From CAZDDW01 sp043811105 (GTDB lineage Bacteria > Patescibacteriota > Patescibacteriia > UBA9934 > CAZDDW01), in the NCBI GenBank assembly GCA_043811105.1, contig JBDRNK010000055.1, forward strand, positions 1-17,530: 17,530 nucleotides of DNA. The letters run 5' to 3'. The translations under genes and the position numbers were made by a program. Below the pieces are notes generated by a model. The model had not been told where the DNA came from. It saw nothing but the letters and a program-made list of their open reading frames with translations, and did no database searches. Positions 5,513 to 12,654 of this stretch are shown one piece after another. Each line of letters begins with the position of its first letter. The first letter of the stretch is position 1.

Positions 5513-7423
5513 TTAGTCTGTCAGTAAATTGAGCAAAGCGTAATCTTTTTCTGGATCACGCAAACGGATCTGTTGAGAGTAGCTGTTTGTGTTTCCGTCG
5601 TACCAGTGATTAAATTCCTTCTTGTATCCCGGATCGGATTTGAGGCGCCGTACAATCGGAGCAAACACCTCTTCGAGTTCTTTGATTGAAAAGCGATTCA
5701 GAATGGAACTAAAACGGGTGGTGTCCAACATGACAATGAAGCGCGCTCGTTGCTCTTCATTTAAGGCCATGAAAAAGACCTTGATAAGTTCATTTGAAGG
5801 ACCCATGCCAACTGGCATAATTTCGCGCCAGTCAGTTTCGTTTAACTGTTCGCGCATGGCTACAATAGCCGGACCTAGACCAATACCGTAAATATTTTCA
5901 CGACTGAGTTCAAACAAAGCCTGCTTGTTCCATTTGGTGTGTGACGAGATCCAGTCCATTTCAGCCGAACGCTGATCAGCCTTGGAACGTTTACACAACT
6001 CAACTACCAAGTTGACCCTTGAACTCCAGTTAATCCGTTCAATGATCATCTGGACGTAGTTGTTGTGGTCAGAATCAAGTTCAGATACCAGTTGAAAAAT
6101 TTTGTTCAGCTGATTGACAACCTGATCAAGCTGGCCTTCCCGAGCAATAGTTCGTTCAAAGTCGTACTCTGTAGCAAACCTGACCTGTTCCGCAATCGGC
6201 CAAACAGTAAAGCCGGCAATGCAGCTAACCACCTCGGCCAGGTTTCGTGTTTTAGGAAGTTTTTGCCAGGGCTGGTGATGTAGAGCAACCTCTTCGTCCA
6301 GGCGAGCCTGTAGCGGTCGGGTCGCCGTTTCGTTGTGCAGAAGCAAACGACTACGCCAGAAGCGATCCAGCTCTGCGCGGCTGGGTTGATCAACTGAAGT
6401 TACAGCCAAGTAAAAAGTGCGAGCATCAGTTGCAAAGCGTTCCAGAGCCTGACTGGCCAGACCCAGGATTTCTCTTACTTCATCCTGATTGCACTTGTCG
6501 GAAAAGACCCCATGTTCATGCCAGTGAATGGTGCTGTCCATTGCTGCTGTCGTGATCTTGACTGCTGCCGGAATTGCTTGTTGACTGATCTTTTCCGGTT
6601 CAAACATTACCAGATCTAGAATTTCACGCAGAGCCTCTTCAGTGATTACCAGATACCGTTCCAGATTGAGCTGAGCCAGATTTCCAAGCTGTATGTTGGA
6701 ATTGCCCCAAGTACTGGTCAGAACTTTAGCCACCAAAGAGGTGACAAAAGGCCGCCAGATTCCGCCAGCAGGGTTAATGGTTTCCCGTCTTGATCGAAGA
6801 AAGTATTTGGCCGCAAAGTGACAGATACCCCTGCTTCGACCCAGTATTTCGTACCAGTTGACCTTGCGCGACAGGCAGACTTCTTGTTCAACCCGATCAA
6901 GCACTTGCTCAATCAATTGGATTTCTGACAGGTTGGCCAGTGGCAGGATCGAGTGTTCGCTCAGCTGTCCGCTGTTCCAGTTAGCCAGCTGTTGCTCAGT
7001 TTCTGCGTCAGTTACTCCGTAATATTTATACCTCTTGTGGACTTTTACTGGAACAACAGCCTGTTTCACAACCTTGGCGATTCTTGTTTTCAGATCGGCT
7101 ACAGTTTTTTCACCGAGCTGGAAGACCAGGACCGGCTTTTTATACAAGGCCTTGGCAGCCTTGTTAACGTTGTTATTGGCATGAACCTCAAGACCCAAGT
7201 TCAAAGTTACAATGATGATTGCTTCAGCCCGAGTCATTTGGTTTGGCCTAGTCAGATCAAAATTGTCACGCTTGGCTACATATTCCAGAAAGGCCTGGAG
7301 GATGTGAGTCAGGTCATGGTTAGGAACTCGTTCAATAATCAGACTGATAGCCGCGCGCAGAAGACGCGACTTGGCTTCAGCCTGCTCTTTGGGGTTGGCT
7401 ACCGTTAGAGCTCGCGTTTGCAT
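5513..7423 (-). CDS. Large orphan protein, mostly helical, function unknown
   Basis: I do not recognise this 636-residue protein. It has no signal peptide or membrane segment and is rich in Leu, Ala, Glu and Arg, with a predicted mostly helical character, so it is probably cytoplasmic. Possible landmarks: RSRGICHFAAKYFLRSRRE near residue 195, a His cluster in DSTIHWHEHG near 300, and an aromatic, charged C terminus (FNHWYDGNTNSYSQQ). The ATG at 7423 is preceded by AAAGGAG seven bases upstream; an in-frame ATG at 7459 has no such site. It is a single gene with its own promoter and terminator. The 287-aa gene upstream is a similar orphan, and a helical-repeat scaffold is possible but unproven. 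Confidence 0.8.
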   Translation of the reverse strand: MQTRALTVANPKEQAEAKSRLLRAAISLIIERVPNHDLTHILQAFLEYVAKRDNFDLTRPNQMTRAEAIIIVTLNLGLEVHANNNVNKAAKALYKKPVLVFQLGEKTVADLKTRIAKVVKQAVVPVKVHKRYKYYGVTDAETEQQLANWNSGQLSEHSILPLANLSEIQLIEQVLDRVEQEVCLSRKVNWYEILGRSRGICHFAAKYFLRSRRETINPAGGIWRPFVTSLVAKVLTSTWGNSNIQLGNLAQLNLERYLVITEEALREILDLVMFEPEKISQQAIPAAVKITTAAMDSTIHWHEHGVFSDKCNQDEVREILGLASQALERFATDARTFYLAVTSVDQPSRAELDRFWRSRLLLHNETATRPLQARLDEEVALHHQPWQKLPKTRNLAEVVSCIAGFTVWPIAEQVRFATEYDFERTIAREGQLDQVVNQLNKIFQLVSELDSDHNNYVQMIIERINWSSRVNLVVELCKRSKADQRSAEMDWISSHTKWNKQALFELSRENIYGIGLGPAIVAMREQLNETDWREIMPVGMGPSNELIKVFFMALNEEQRARFIVMLDTTRFSSILNRFSIKELEEVFAPIVRRLKSDPGYKKEFNHWYDGNTNSYSQQIRLRDPEKDYALLNLLTD

Positions 7424-7477
7424 TACGGTTCTCCTTTGTAAAGGGCACTGACTGACCACATTTGTGATCAGGCTTTC

Positions 7478-7505
7478 CTTATAAACAACTTAGCATTATT
7501 TGCAA
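7478..7505 (-). promoter_or_regulatory. Promoter of the 636-aa protein gene
   Basis: On the minus strand: -35 TTGCAA, 16-bp spacer, -10 TATAAG. It lies just beyond the terminator of the preceding gene. Confidence 0.7.
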
Positions 7506-7514
7506 AGAAAGAAA

Positions 7515-7544
7515 AAGCCTTCTGAAGTGTCCCCCAGAAGGCTT
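7515..7544 (-). terminator. Terminator after the 287-aa protein gene
   Basis: 10-bp stem AAGCCTTCTG/CAGAAGGCTT with a 10-base loop. On the minus strand it is followed by TTTCTTTC. Confidence 0.85.
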
Positions 7545-7552
7545 GAAGAGTA

Positions 7553-8416
7553 CTAGAGGTTGCCCTCGAGATCGACGTCAGGATCAGGTGTGTCCAGGTC
7601 GTCCCAGTCTTCGTCGGCGCCGTCCTCGAGTTCAGCTACCAGCTGATCAGTCGAGCGTTTGGCTACCAGTTCATCGATGATCTGGTCGATAGCTGTCCGC
7701 TCCTCAGGAATCTGAGATACTGCGAACTGGGCAGTAGTGGTCTGAGCGTGGAGGCCGATCAGATCAGATGCAATGGTAGCAAAGGGTAGTTCACGGGAAA
7801 GTGTTTCACAGTAACCACGGAGTTGATCCGGTAGACACTCCCAGAAATCAAGCCAGACATTTTCATCGAGTTGGAGCTTGCCGTTCATGAACGCACTGAC
7901 GACCACTGCAAAGAAGTCGTCACCAAGTTCTTGCATGACCCTTTCGCGCCAGGCTCTGTCGGAATGATGCAGGATGGTGTTGGCCAGGACAAAAGCTTGG
8001 TCCGGATCCAGGAACAGGGGAATTTCGACCATGCTTCCGCTGGACTTGGTCACACGAACCAAGTGTTCCTCCAGCTCAGCAACAGTGTCTTCCCATTCCG
8101 CACCATGAACCATGTGTAGCTCTTCCCGACTTCGGGTGTGGAAGAGAATGGTATTGAGCAGTACTGTGGCGCTGGCATGTTCGATCGGAACCAGGGCCAG
8201 TAGTGGAGCTTCGATGGCGCCACCAATCTGTTGATTGACCAGCCGGGCCTGCATCGGAACCGGCAATCCGGCCATGACTGCCCGAGCTTGCTCGGTTGGC
8301 AAATGCCTGGTCAGCGCTCTGGCCATACCGGTTTCGGTCACCTGACCACTTAGAACCAGCGAGATCGCCTGGGCTGGTGGTGTATCACTACGAATTATCA
8401 GGTCTCGATCACCCAT
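7553..8416 (-). CDS. Acidic-tailed orphan protein, function unknown
   Basis: A 287-residue soluble protein that I do not recognise. The body is helical with alternating hydrophobic and acidic stretches. The last ~25 residues are highly acidic (DGADEDWDDLDTPDPDVD). A loose internal duplication may exist: ASATVLLNTILFHT (~81-94) resembles QAFVLANTILHHS (~139-151), with an acidic helix after each. The ATG at 8416 follows GGGAGG by five bases. It is a single gene with a strong promoter and a terminator. The acidic tail suggests a partner-binding or nucleic-acid-mimicking surface, but that is only a guess. Confidence 0.8.
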   Translation of the reverse strand: MGDRDLIIRSDTPPAQAISLVLSGQVTETGMARALTRHLPTEQARAVMAGLPVPMQARLVNQQIGGAIEAPLLALVPIEHASATVLLNTILFHTRSREELHMVHGAEWEDTVAELEEHLVRVTKSSGSMVEIPLFLDPDQAFVLANTILHHSDRAWRERVMQELGDDFFAVVVSAFMNGKLQLDENVWLDFWECLPDQLRGYCETLSRELPFATIASDLIGLHAQTTTAQFAVSQIPEERTAIDQIIDELVAKRSTDQLVAELEDGADEDWDDLDTPDPDVDLEGNL

Positions 8417-8470
8417 TGTTTCCTCCCGAGTTATGTTCTCGTTTGCGCTTATAAATAGCGTCGAGTAGTT

Positions 8471-8499
8471 AATTTAGCAGAATAAGATGAATGTGTCAA
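8471..8499 (-). promoter_or_regulatory. Promoter of the 287-aa protein gene
   Basis: On the minus strand: -35 TTGACA, 17-bp spacer, -10 TAAATT. Confidence 0.8.
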
Positions 8500-8514
8500 G
8501 GTGTGGCTGGTAAA

Positions 8515-8570
8515 CCAAAAACCTGCCGGATTGGCGGGTGAATAAAAAACGCACCCAAGGGCGGGTGCGT
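8515..8570 (-). terminator. Tandem terminators after the small membrane protein gene
   Basis: The first hairpin has ACGCACCC/GGGTGCGT (8549-8556 with 8563-8570), followed on the minus strand by TTTTTT. The second has ACCCGCC/GGCAGGT (8521-8539), followed by TTTTT. Confidence 0.85.
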
Positions 8571-8586
8571 TATACGTGGTTATGAA

Positions 8587-8865
8587 TTACACAACCTGGA
8601 TTGGACAAAATGTGTGTTTCAGGAATAATGTCAGTTTTACCACCAAGACACACAACCAGATCAGTACAGCAAGCCAGAAGAACCAGACAAAAAGTAAGAG
8701 GCAGAATAGGATGCAACCAATTCCTGTTGGTAGATTGTGTTCAAGCCAGAAGCCGACACTCTCAACGTGTAAAAGATTAAAGACCGGTTCAAGACCCAAG
8801 AGCCAAAGAACACCGTAAAGCCCGGCTATACCCAAAAACCCAAGTCCGTATAAATCACTTTTCAT
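8587..8865 (-). CDS. Small integral membrane protein, function unknown
   Basis: A 92-residue protein with two hydrophobic stretches: about residues 6-30 (LGFLGIAGLYGVLWLLGLEPV) and 48-82 (IGCILFCLLLFVWFFWLAVLIWLCVLVV), the latter long enough for two passes. The start at 8865 has a consensus AAGGAGG nine bases upstream. The -10 box ends only eight bases before that site, so the mRNA leader is very short. No family is recognised. It is monocistronic, between the lipoprotein gene and the 287-aa gene. Confidence 0.8.
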   Translation of the reverse strand: MKSDLYGLGFLGIAGLYGVLWLLGLEPVFNLLHVESVGFWLEHNLPTGIGCILFCLLLFVWFFWLAVLIWLCVLVVKLTLFLKHTFCPIQVV

Positions 8866-8886
8866 GATAAAGAACCTCCTTGAAAA

Positions 8887-8915
8887 ATTATATAGGGAAA
8901 ATAGCAGAGGGTCAA
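8887..8915 (-). promoter_or_regulatory. Promoter of the small membrane protein gene
   Basis: On the minus strand: -35 TTGACC, 17-bp spacer, -10 TATAAT. Confidence 0.85.
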
Positions 8916-8937
8916 CCTAAAATTAATTATAAAAAGT

Positions 8938-8959
8938 CCGCAGCTCAGATGAGCTGCGG
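8938..8959 (-). terminator. Terminator after the lipoprotein gene
   Basis: Perfect 9-bp stem CCGCAGCTC/GAGCTGCGG with loop AGAT. On the minus strand it is followed by ACTTTTTATAATT. Confidence 0.88.
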
Positions 8960-8967
8960 GAGCGGTG

Positions 8968-9696
8968 TTAGTAGTAGACGACGTCGTATTTGCTGATGCT
9001 GCGGTAGTGGTCCTTGTCCCAGTCGTAAAGGACGAAAAGTTCGTGGCCACCACACTCATTCCAGCCGTAGCGGACCAGCATTTCTGGATCGTTGTCCAGA
9101 TCCAAGTTGGCTAGGCTGATCAGTTCGGCCTCATCTGGGATAGTGTTCCCAGGGGCGTGCGCAGGCATACGATCGAGCCATTTGGTCAACCATCGATTCC
9201 CAGGGGCGGAACTCAGATCGTAGACCTCGAGCATGTCTCCCGGAACACTTTCTGCCAAGGCGATCAGTGGTCCGAAGCGGTGAATCCGCTCAACGTCATC
9301 ATTCCAACGGAAACCGAAGTCCAGTACTGGTTCCCATTGACCTTCTGACACTCGAATGCCCAAGGAACGAGTCGGTTTGAAACCGTCCTTGTTCCACCAG
9401 AAGAACCTGGTTCCTGATGTGAAGGGCGATGCTTCCCAGACTGACTCGGCCTGCTCGATGCTCAGCTCGCTGTCTTGCAGATATTCCTCACGCTGGTAGT
9501 GGAGGGCCAATGCCATTTCGTAGGCGGCCTTGAATTCGGGGTTCAGACTCGGGTTGACCCCTTCGAGAGAACCGGTGAAGACCAGCGCTGCTCGTTCGTT
9601 GTCCGGCAGCGAAGAATTGATGTTCTTCCCGGCGGTGCCACAACCGGCCAACAGCATGATCGAAACGAAAAGAACCATGTGCGAGATCTTGTCCAT
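8968..9696 (-). CDS. Predicted lipoprotein, function unknown
   Basis: A 242-residue protein with a type II signal peptide: a hydrophobic segment to residue 18 and lipobox LLAGC with Cys19. It should be lipid-anchored on the outer face of the membrane. The mature part is rich in Trp, Asp and Glu. ANLDLDNDPEMLVRYGW near residue 195 resembles the Asp-rich loop of VCBS/FG-GAP-type repeats (DLDGDG...), followed by LFVLYDWDKDHYRSI, so a small beta-propeller-like or Ca-binding surface domain is possible. The start has GAGGAG about eight bases upstream. It has its own promoter and terminator. Confidence 0.82.
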   Translation of the reverse strand: MDKISHMVLFVSIMLLAGCGTAGKNINSSLPDNERAALVFTGSLEGVNPSLNPEFKAAYEMALALHYQREEYLQDSELSIEQAESVWEASPFTSGTRFFWWNKDGFKPTRSLGIRVSEGQWEPVLDFGFRWNDDVERIHRFGPLIALAESVPGDMLEVYDLSSAPGNRWLTKWLDRMPAHAPGNTIPDEAELISLANLDLDNDPEMLVRYGWNECGGHELFVLYDWDKDHYRSISKYDVVYY

Positions 9697-9729
9697 GACT
9701 ACACTCCTCTGTGTTTATTGGGACTAAAT

Positions 9730-9758
9730 AATCTAACACGACAGGTAATATCTGTCAA
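9730..9758 (-). promoter_or_regulatory. Promoter of the lipoprotein gene
   Basis: On the minus strand: -35 TTGACA, 17-bp spacer, -10 TAGATT. It begins directly after the 16S terminator. Confidence 0.82.
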
Positions 9759-9764
9759 CCCAAA

Positions 9765-9785
9765 AACCTGCCGCTTGGGCAGGTT
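9765..9785 (-). terminator. Terminator of the 16S rRNA transcript
   Basis: 8-bp stem AACCTGCC/GGCAGGTT with loop GCTTG. On the minus strand it runs into TTTTTGGG. Its position directly after the 16S trailer shows that the rRNA unit ends without 23S or 5S. Confidence 0.82.
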
Positions 9786-9805
9786 TCTGATTTTATCTAT
9801 CTATA

Positions 9806-9819
9806 CGATTGCAACGTCT
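9806..9819 (-). other. Pre-16S processing stem, trailer strand
   Basis: The minus strand reads AGACGTTGCAATCG and pairs over all 14 positions (one G-U) with the leader strand at 12318-12331. This is the expected RNase III-type stem closing the 16S precursor. Confidence 0.75.
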
Positions 9820-9826
9820 GGTTTGT

Positions 9827-9859
9827 CCCACATAGTCCGGCTTCGCCGGGCGACGTGGG
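9827..9859 (-). repeat. ATA/GAC palindromic element in the 16S trailer
   Basis: CCCAC, ATA, GTCCGGC, TTC, GCCGGGC, GAC, GTGGG. The same internal loop occurs at 1170-1224 and 5115-5151. The outer arm CCCAC/GTGGG is the same as in the leader element at 12286-12315. Confidence 0.75.
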
Positions 9860-9964
9860 ATAGATCTGACAATCAGATCTCGACCTAGAATGTAGAGCTC
9901 AAGGCTCTAGTGTCCTTTAGAAAGGAGGTGATCCACGAACAGCTTCCGCTACCCGTGCCTTGTT

Positions 9965-10783
9965 CATGCTTACCCCTAAATTACTTTAAGGCATGGACTA
10001 TATCTTCATCCCAGTGACGCTGGGAGTTGACGTGTAGTCTCTACGGGGTTTATCATTTTGTATTCCATTACAGGCAAGACGTAGGGTTTTACAATTTCTG
10101 TAAAACGTTCAGTCGAAGCCTTTTGAATATACAGTCGCCATCCATTCTTGTCAGCCTGGAGTGAAACATGGTTAAGTGCAAAGTTATTTTTCAGGCAATC
10201 CTTTAGTCGCTCTGTGTCACTTTTTGTAAAACATTGCGTGTTAAGGATTAAACCATCATTTCTGTTCTTCGCACCATCGTCCATGAACCAGACCGCCAGG
10301 GAGATTGGATCTGTTAGAACAGATTCAATATCTTCTGGAATTATTCGTCGGCGACCTTGATAGAATAGTCTGCCGATATCCGTTAGATCTGGATGACTAA
10401 TGGTTCTGAATCGCCAGGATCGAGTTTGGACTCGAAACTTTGGTGGCGTCAGAACAAGTGGTTCTAGAATTTGATATTTCCAGAAAACATATTCACGTTG
10501 AACTTCACAATGGTCAATTTGTAAGCGCAGATTCTTTTTTGAAACCGTCTCTATTAGACAGCTATCTCCAAGAACAGTGCCTACAACCATAGCTCGTTGT
10601 TCAGCGTCTAATCTAATTAATTGACGCATGTCGTGATATAGCTTTCTGTTTGCCATATGCTTACCACTTATAAACTTCCCTCGGTATTACCCCCTCCGAG
10701 AGAGGAGGTTGGGTTTCACCGATATAGTCAAATTTGTGCACCAACATTACTGTTGGGAGTCGCAACGTGGCCAGATTGGCCAT
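9965..10783 (-). other. Group I self-splicing intron in 16S rRNA (after U1498, E. coli numbering)
   Basis: The exons rejoin as GUCGU|AACAAGG, the conserved 16S sequence. The splice sites fit group I rules: the 5' exon ends in U, the intron ends in G, and exon AGUCGU pairs with internal guide GCGACU (10758-10763) with a U-G wobble at the cut. Further pairings by eye: P2 CCAACA/TGTTGG (10741-10756), P3 UUGAC/GUCAA (10727-10731 with 10027-10031), P5 CCUCC/GGAGG (10693-10708), P7 between 10035-10040 and 9995-10000, P8 CCCAG/CUGGG (10010-10024). Length is 819 nt; the endonuclease gene is in the P6 region. It lies at the base of helix 44, by the decoding site, so splicing should be needed for ribosome function. 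Confidence 0.92.
10006..10656 (-). CDS. LAGLIDADG homing endonuclease of the 16S intron
   Basis: A 216-residue protein expected to cut intron-less 16S genes at the insertion site and so spread the intron. Two LAGLIDADG-type helices are visible: AMVVGTVLGDS at 22-32 and SLAVWFMDDGA at 119-129, each ending with an acidic residue expected to bind metal. Two motifs in ~216 residues mean a compact single-chain enzyme of the LAGLIDADG_2 type. The last dozen codons (VETTRQLPASLG, stop at 10006) are read through the P7, P3 and P8 strands of the ribozyme, so RNA and protein sequence constrain each other. The ATG at 10656 lacks a strong Shine-Dalgarno sequence; expression is probably low. Confidence 0.92.
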   Translation of the reverse strand: MANRKLYHDMRQLIRLDAEQRAMVVGTVLGDSCLIETVSKKNLRLQIDHCEVQREYVFWKYQILEPLVLTPPKFRVQTRSWRFRTISHPDLTDIGRLFYQGRRRIIPEDIESVLTDPISLAVWFMDDGAKNRNDGLILNTQCFTKSDTERLKDCLKNNFALNHVSLQADKNGWRLYIQKASTERFTEIVKPYVLPVMEYKMINPVETTRQLPASLG

Positions 10784-11178
10784 ACGACTTCGTCCCTATC
10801 ATCGAATTCACCTTCGGCCGTCCTACAACGACCTTCGGGTGCCCCCGACTCTCTTGACGTGACGGGCGGTGAGTACAAGACCTGAGAACGTATTCACGGC
10901 GCCGTTATGATGCACCGTTACTAGCGATTCCAACTTCACGGAGTCGAGTTTCAGACTCCGATCCGAACTGAGACCGGCTTTAAGGGATTAGCTCCACCTC
11001 GCGGTTTGGCAACCCGTTGTACCGGCCATTGTATCATGCGTGTCGCCCTAGATGTAAGAGCCATGCTGATTTGACGTCGTCCCCACCTTCCTCCTTCTTA
11101 CGAAGGCAGTCTCGCGTGACACGTATAACACGCGATAGGGGTTGCGCTCGTTACCCCACTTAAGGGAACAGCTCACGC

Positions 11179-11209
<31 letters not shown>

Positions 11210-11331
11210 CTAGCACCCTCTAAGGAGCTCCCGTTTCTGGGAGTTTGCAGCTAGATGTCAAACCTAGGTGAGGTTCCTCGCTTGGTATCGAATTAAACCG
11301 CATGATCCACCGCTTGTGCAGGTCCCCGTCT

Positions 11332-11373
<42 letters not shown>

Positions 11374-11452
11374 GATGCTTAATGCGTTAGCTTGGTTAAA
11401 CGGCACTGAAAGGGTCGATACTTCCAATGCCTAGCATCCATCGTTTAGGGCG

Positions 11453-11488
<36 letters not shown>

Positions 11489-11868
11489 CGCTTTCGTCCC
11501 TCAGCGTCAGAAACGTTCCAGTACACTGCCTTCGCCTTTGGTGTTCTAGCCGATATTAACGGATTTTACCCCTACACCGGCCATTCCGTGTACCTCTCCC
11601 GCTCTCTAGTTTTGCAGTATCAGCTGCAGCCGCAAGGTTAAGCCTTGCGATTTGACAGATGACTTACAAAACCGCCTACGGACCCTTTACGCCCAATAAA
11701 TCCGGATAACGCTCGAGGTCTCCGTATTACCGCTGCTGCTGGCACGGAGTTAGCAACCTCTTATTCATTGGATACCGTCATTAGTTCTTCTCCAATAAAA
11801 GCCGTTTACAACCCGAAGGCCTTCATCCGGCACGCGGCGTCGCTCCTTCACACTTTCGTGCATTGAGG

Positions 11869-11923
<55 letters not shown>

Positions 11924-12029
11924 AGCCGGGTCATGCTCTCACACCCGGTACCCGTCGTAGCCTTGGTGAGCTTTTACCTCACCAACAAGCTGATAGGACA
12001 TAGGCCCATCTTAAGGCGCCGAAACTTTA

Positions 12030-12055
12030 CCCCCCGAAGCTTTAGCGAAGGGGGG
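12030..12055 (-). repeat. GAA/GAA palindromic element inside 16S rRNA
   Basis: CCCCCC, GAAGCTTTAGCGAA, GGGGGG. The core is identical to those at 4427-4440 and (reverse strand) 5093-5106. It forms a 6-bp stem, a 3x3 purine-rich internal loop and a short inner hairpin within the helix 8-10 region, where length variation is tolerated. No intron core accompanies it, so it probably stays in the mature rRNA. Confidence 0.8.
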
Positions 12056-12177
12056 ACTATCAGGTATTAGTCTGGCTTTCGCCGGATTATTCCTGACCTT
12101 AAGGTAGGTTACCAATGCGTTACTCTCCCGTTTGCCACTCGTAAATAAATTTACGCGTTCGACTTGCATGCCTTAGA

Positions 12178-12217
<40 letters not shown>

Positions 12218-12254
12218 AGTTAAACACCACGATTTGCATCGGTGGTATCTGTCT

Positions 12255-12276
12255 GGGCCTCGCCATCCGGCGAGGA
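12255..12276 (-). other. GC-rich hairpin in the 16S leader
   Basis: CCTCGCC-ATCC-GGCGAGG, a perfect 7-bp stem between the mature 5' end and the palindromic element. Without a T tract on the minus strand it is unlikely to terminate. Confidence 0.5.
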
Positions 12277-12285
12277 CTTGATTTT

Positions 12286-12315
12286 CCCACGAAGCTCCAT
12301 CAGGAGCGAAGTGGG
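12286..12315 (-). repeat. GAA/GAA palindromic element in the 16S leader
   Basis: CCCAC, GAA, GCTCC, ATCA, GGAGC, GAA, GTGGG. It has the 3x3 GAA/GAA loop of the 4421, 5089 and 12030 elements but a different inner hairpin. It sits just inside the processing stem, as the trailer element does on the other side. Confidence 0.7.
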
Positions 12316-12317
12316 AT

Positions 12318-12331
12318 AGACGTTACAATCG
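12318..12331 (-). other. Pre-16S processing stem, leader strand
   Basis: The minus strand reads CGATTGTAACGTCT and pairs with the trailer strand at 9806-9819, bringing both ends of the 16S precursor together. Confidence 0.75.
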
Positions 12332-12423
12332 CACAGTAGATAAACAATTGCTTGGTTTACCCGGTCGCTGCCGGGTTTTTGACTTGGTTTGCTTGGTACT
12401 AAATTGTAAACGAACGTGGCAGT

Positions 12424-12452
12424 ATTTTAGCTTATACCCAATATCCTGTCAA
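12424..12452 (-). promoter_or_regulatory. 16S rRNA promoter
   Basis: On the minus strand: -35 TTGACA, 17-bp spacer, -10 TAAAAT. The leader to the mature 16S end is roughly 190 nt. Confidence 0.9.
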
Positions 12453-12453
12453 G

Positions 12454-12484
12454 GAGCTTAATTCAGAGCTTATCCACGAGCTTA
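12454..12484 (-). promoter_or_regulatory. Three GAGCTTA repeats directly upstream of the 16S promoter
   Basis: GAGCTTA occurs at 12454-12460, 12466-12472 and 12478-12484, exactly 12 bases apart, beginning one base beyond the -35 box. Regular spacing at this position suggests binding sites for a regulator or an upstream promoter element. A DnaA-box-like TTATCCACG (12470-12478) falls across the second repeat. Confidence 0.55.
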
Positions 12485-12590
12485 AATTATGTGAAAAGAA
12501 GAAAGTAGAAGGTAGAAAGTAGAAAGAAACAAATAGGCGTGGTCACCTTACTTCGCTGTATAAAACCAACATAATTAATCCCGTACTTCT

Positions 12591-12618
12591 GACTTTTGTG
12601 ACGATCGTTCGAAAAGTC
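12591..12618. other. Dyad-symmetric site between the structured RNA and the 16S promoter
   Basis: GACTTTT ... ACGATCGT ... AAAAGTC, an interrupted palindrome of 28 bp. The rest of 12485-12654 has no convincing gene; 12495-12530 is a purine-rich stretch of imperfect GAAAGTA repeats. Confidence 0.35.
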
Positions 12619-12654
12619 ATAAGTGATTTGAAAGAAAAGAGTTCGGTTATGGAT

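Noticed and set aside
12470..12478. DnaA-box-like TTATCCACG as part of an origin
   Set aside because: A single site, falling within the GAGCTTA repeat array, with no dnaA, dnaN or AT-rich unwinding region nearby.
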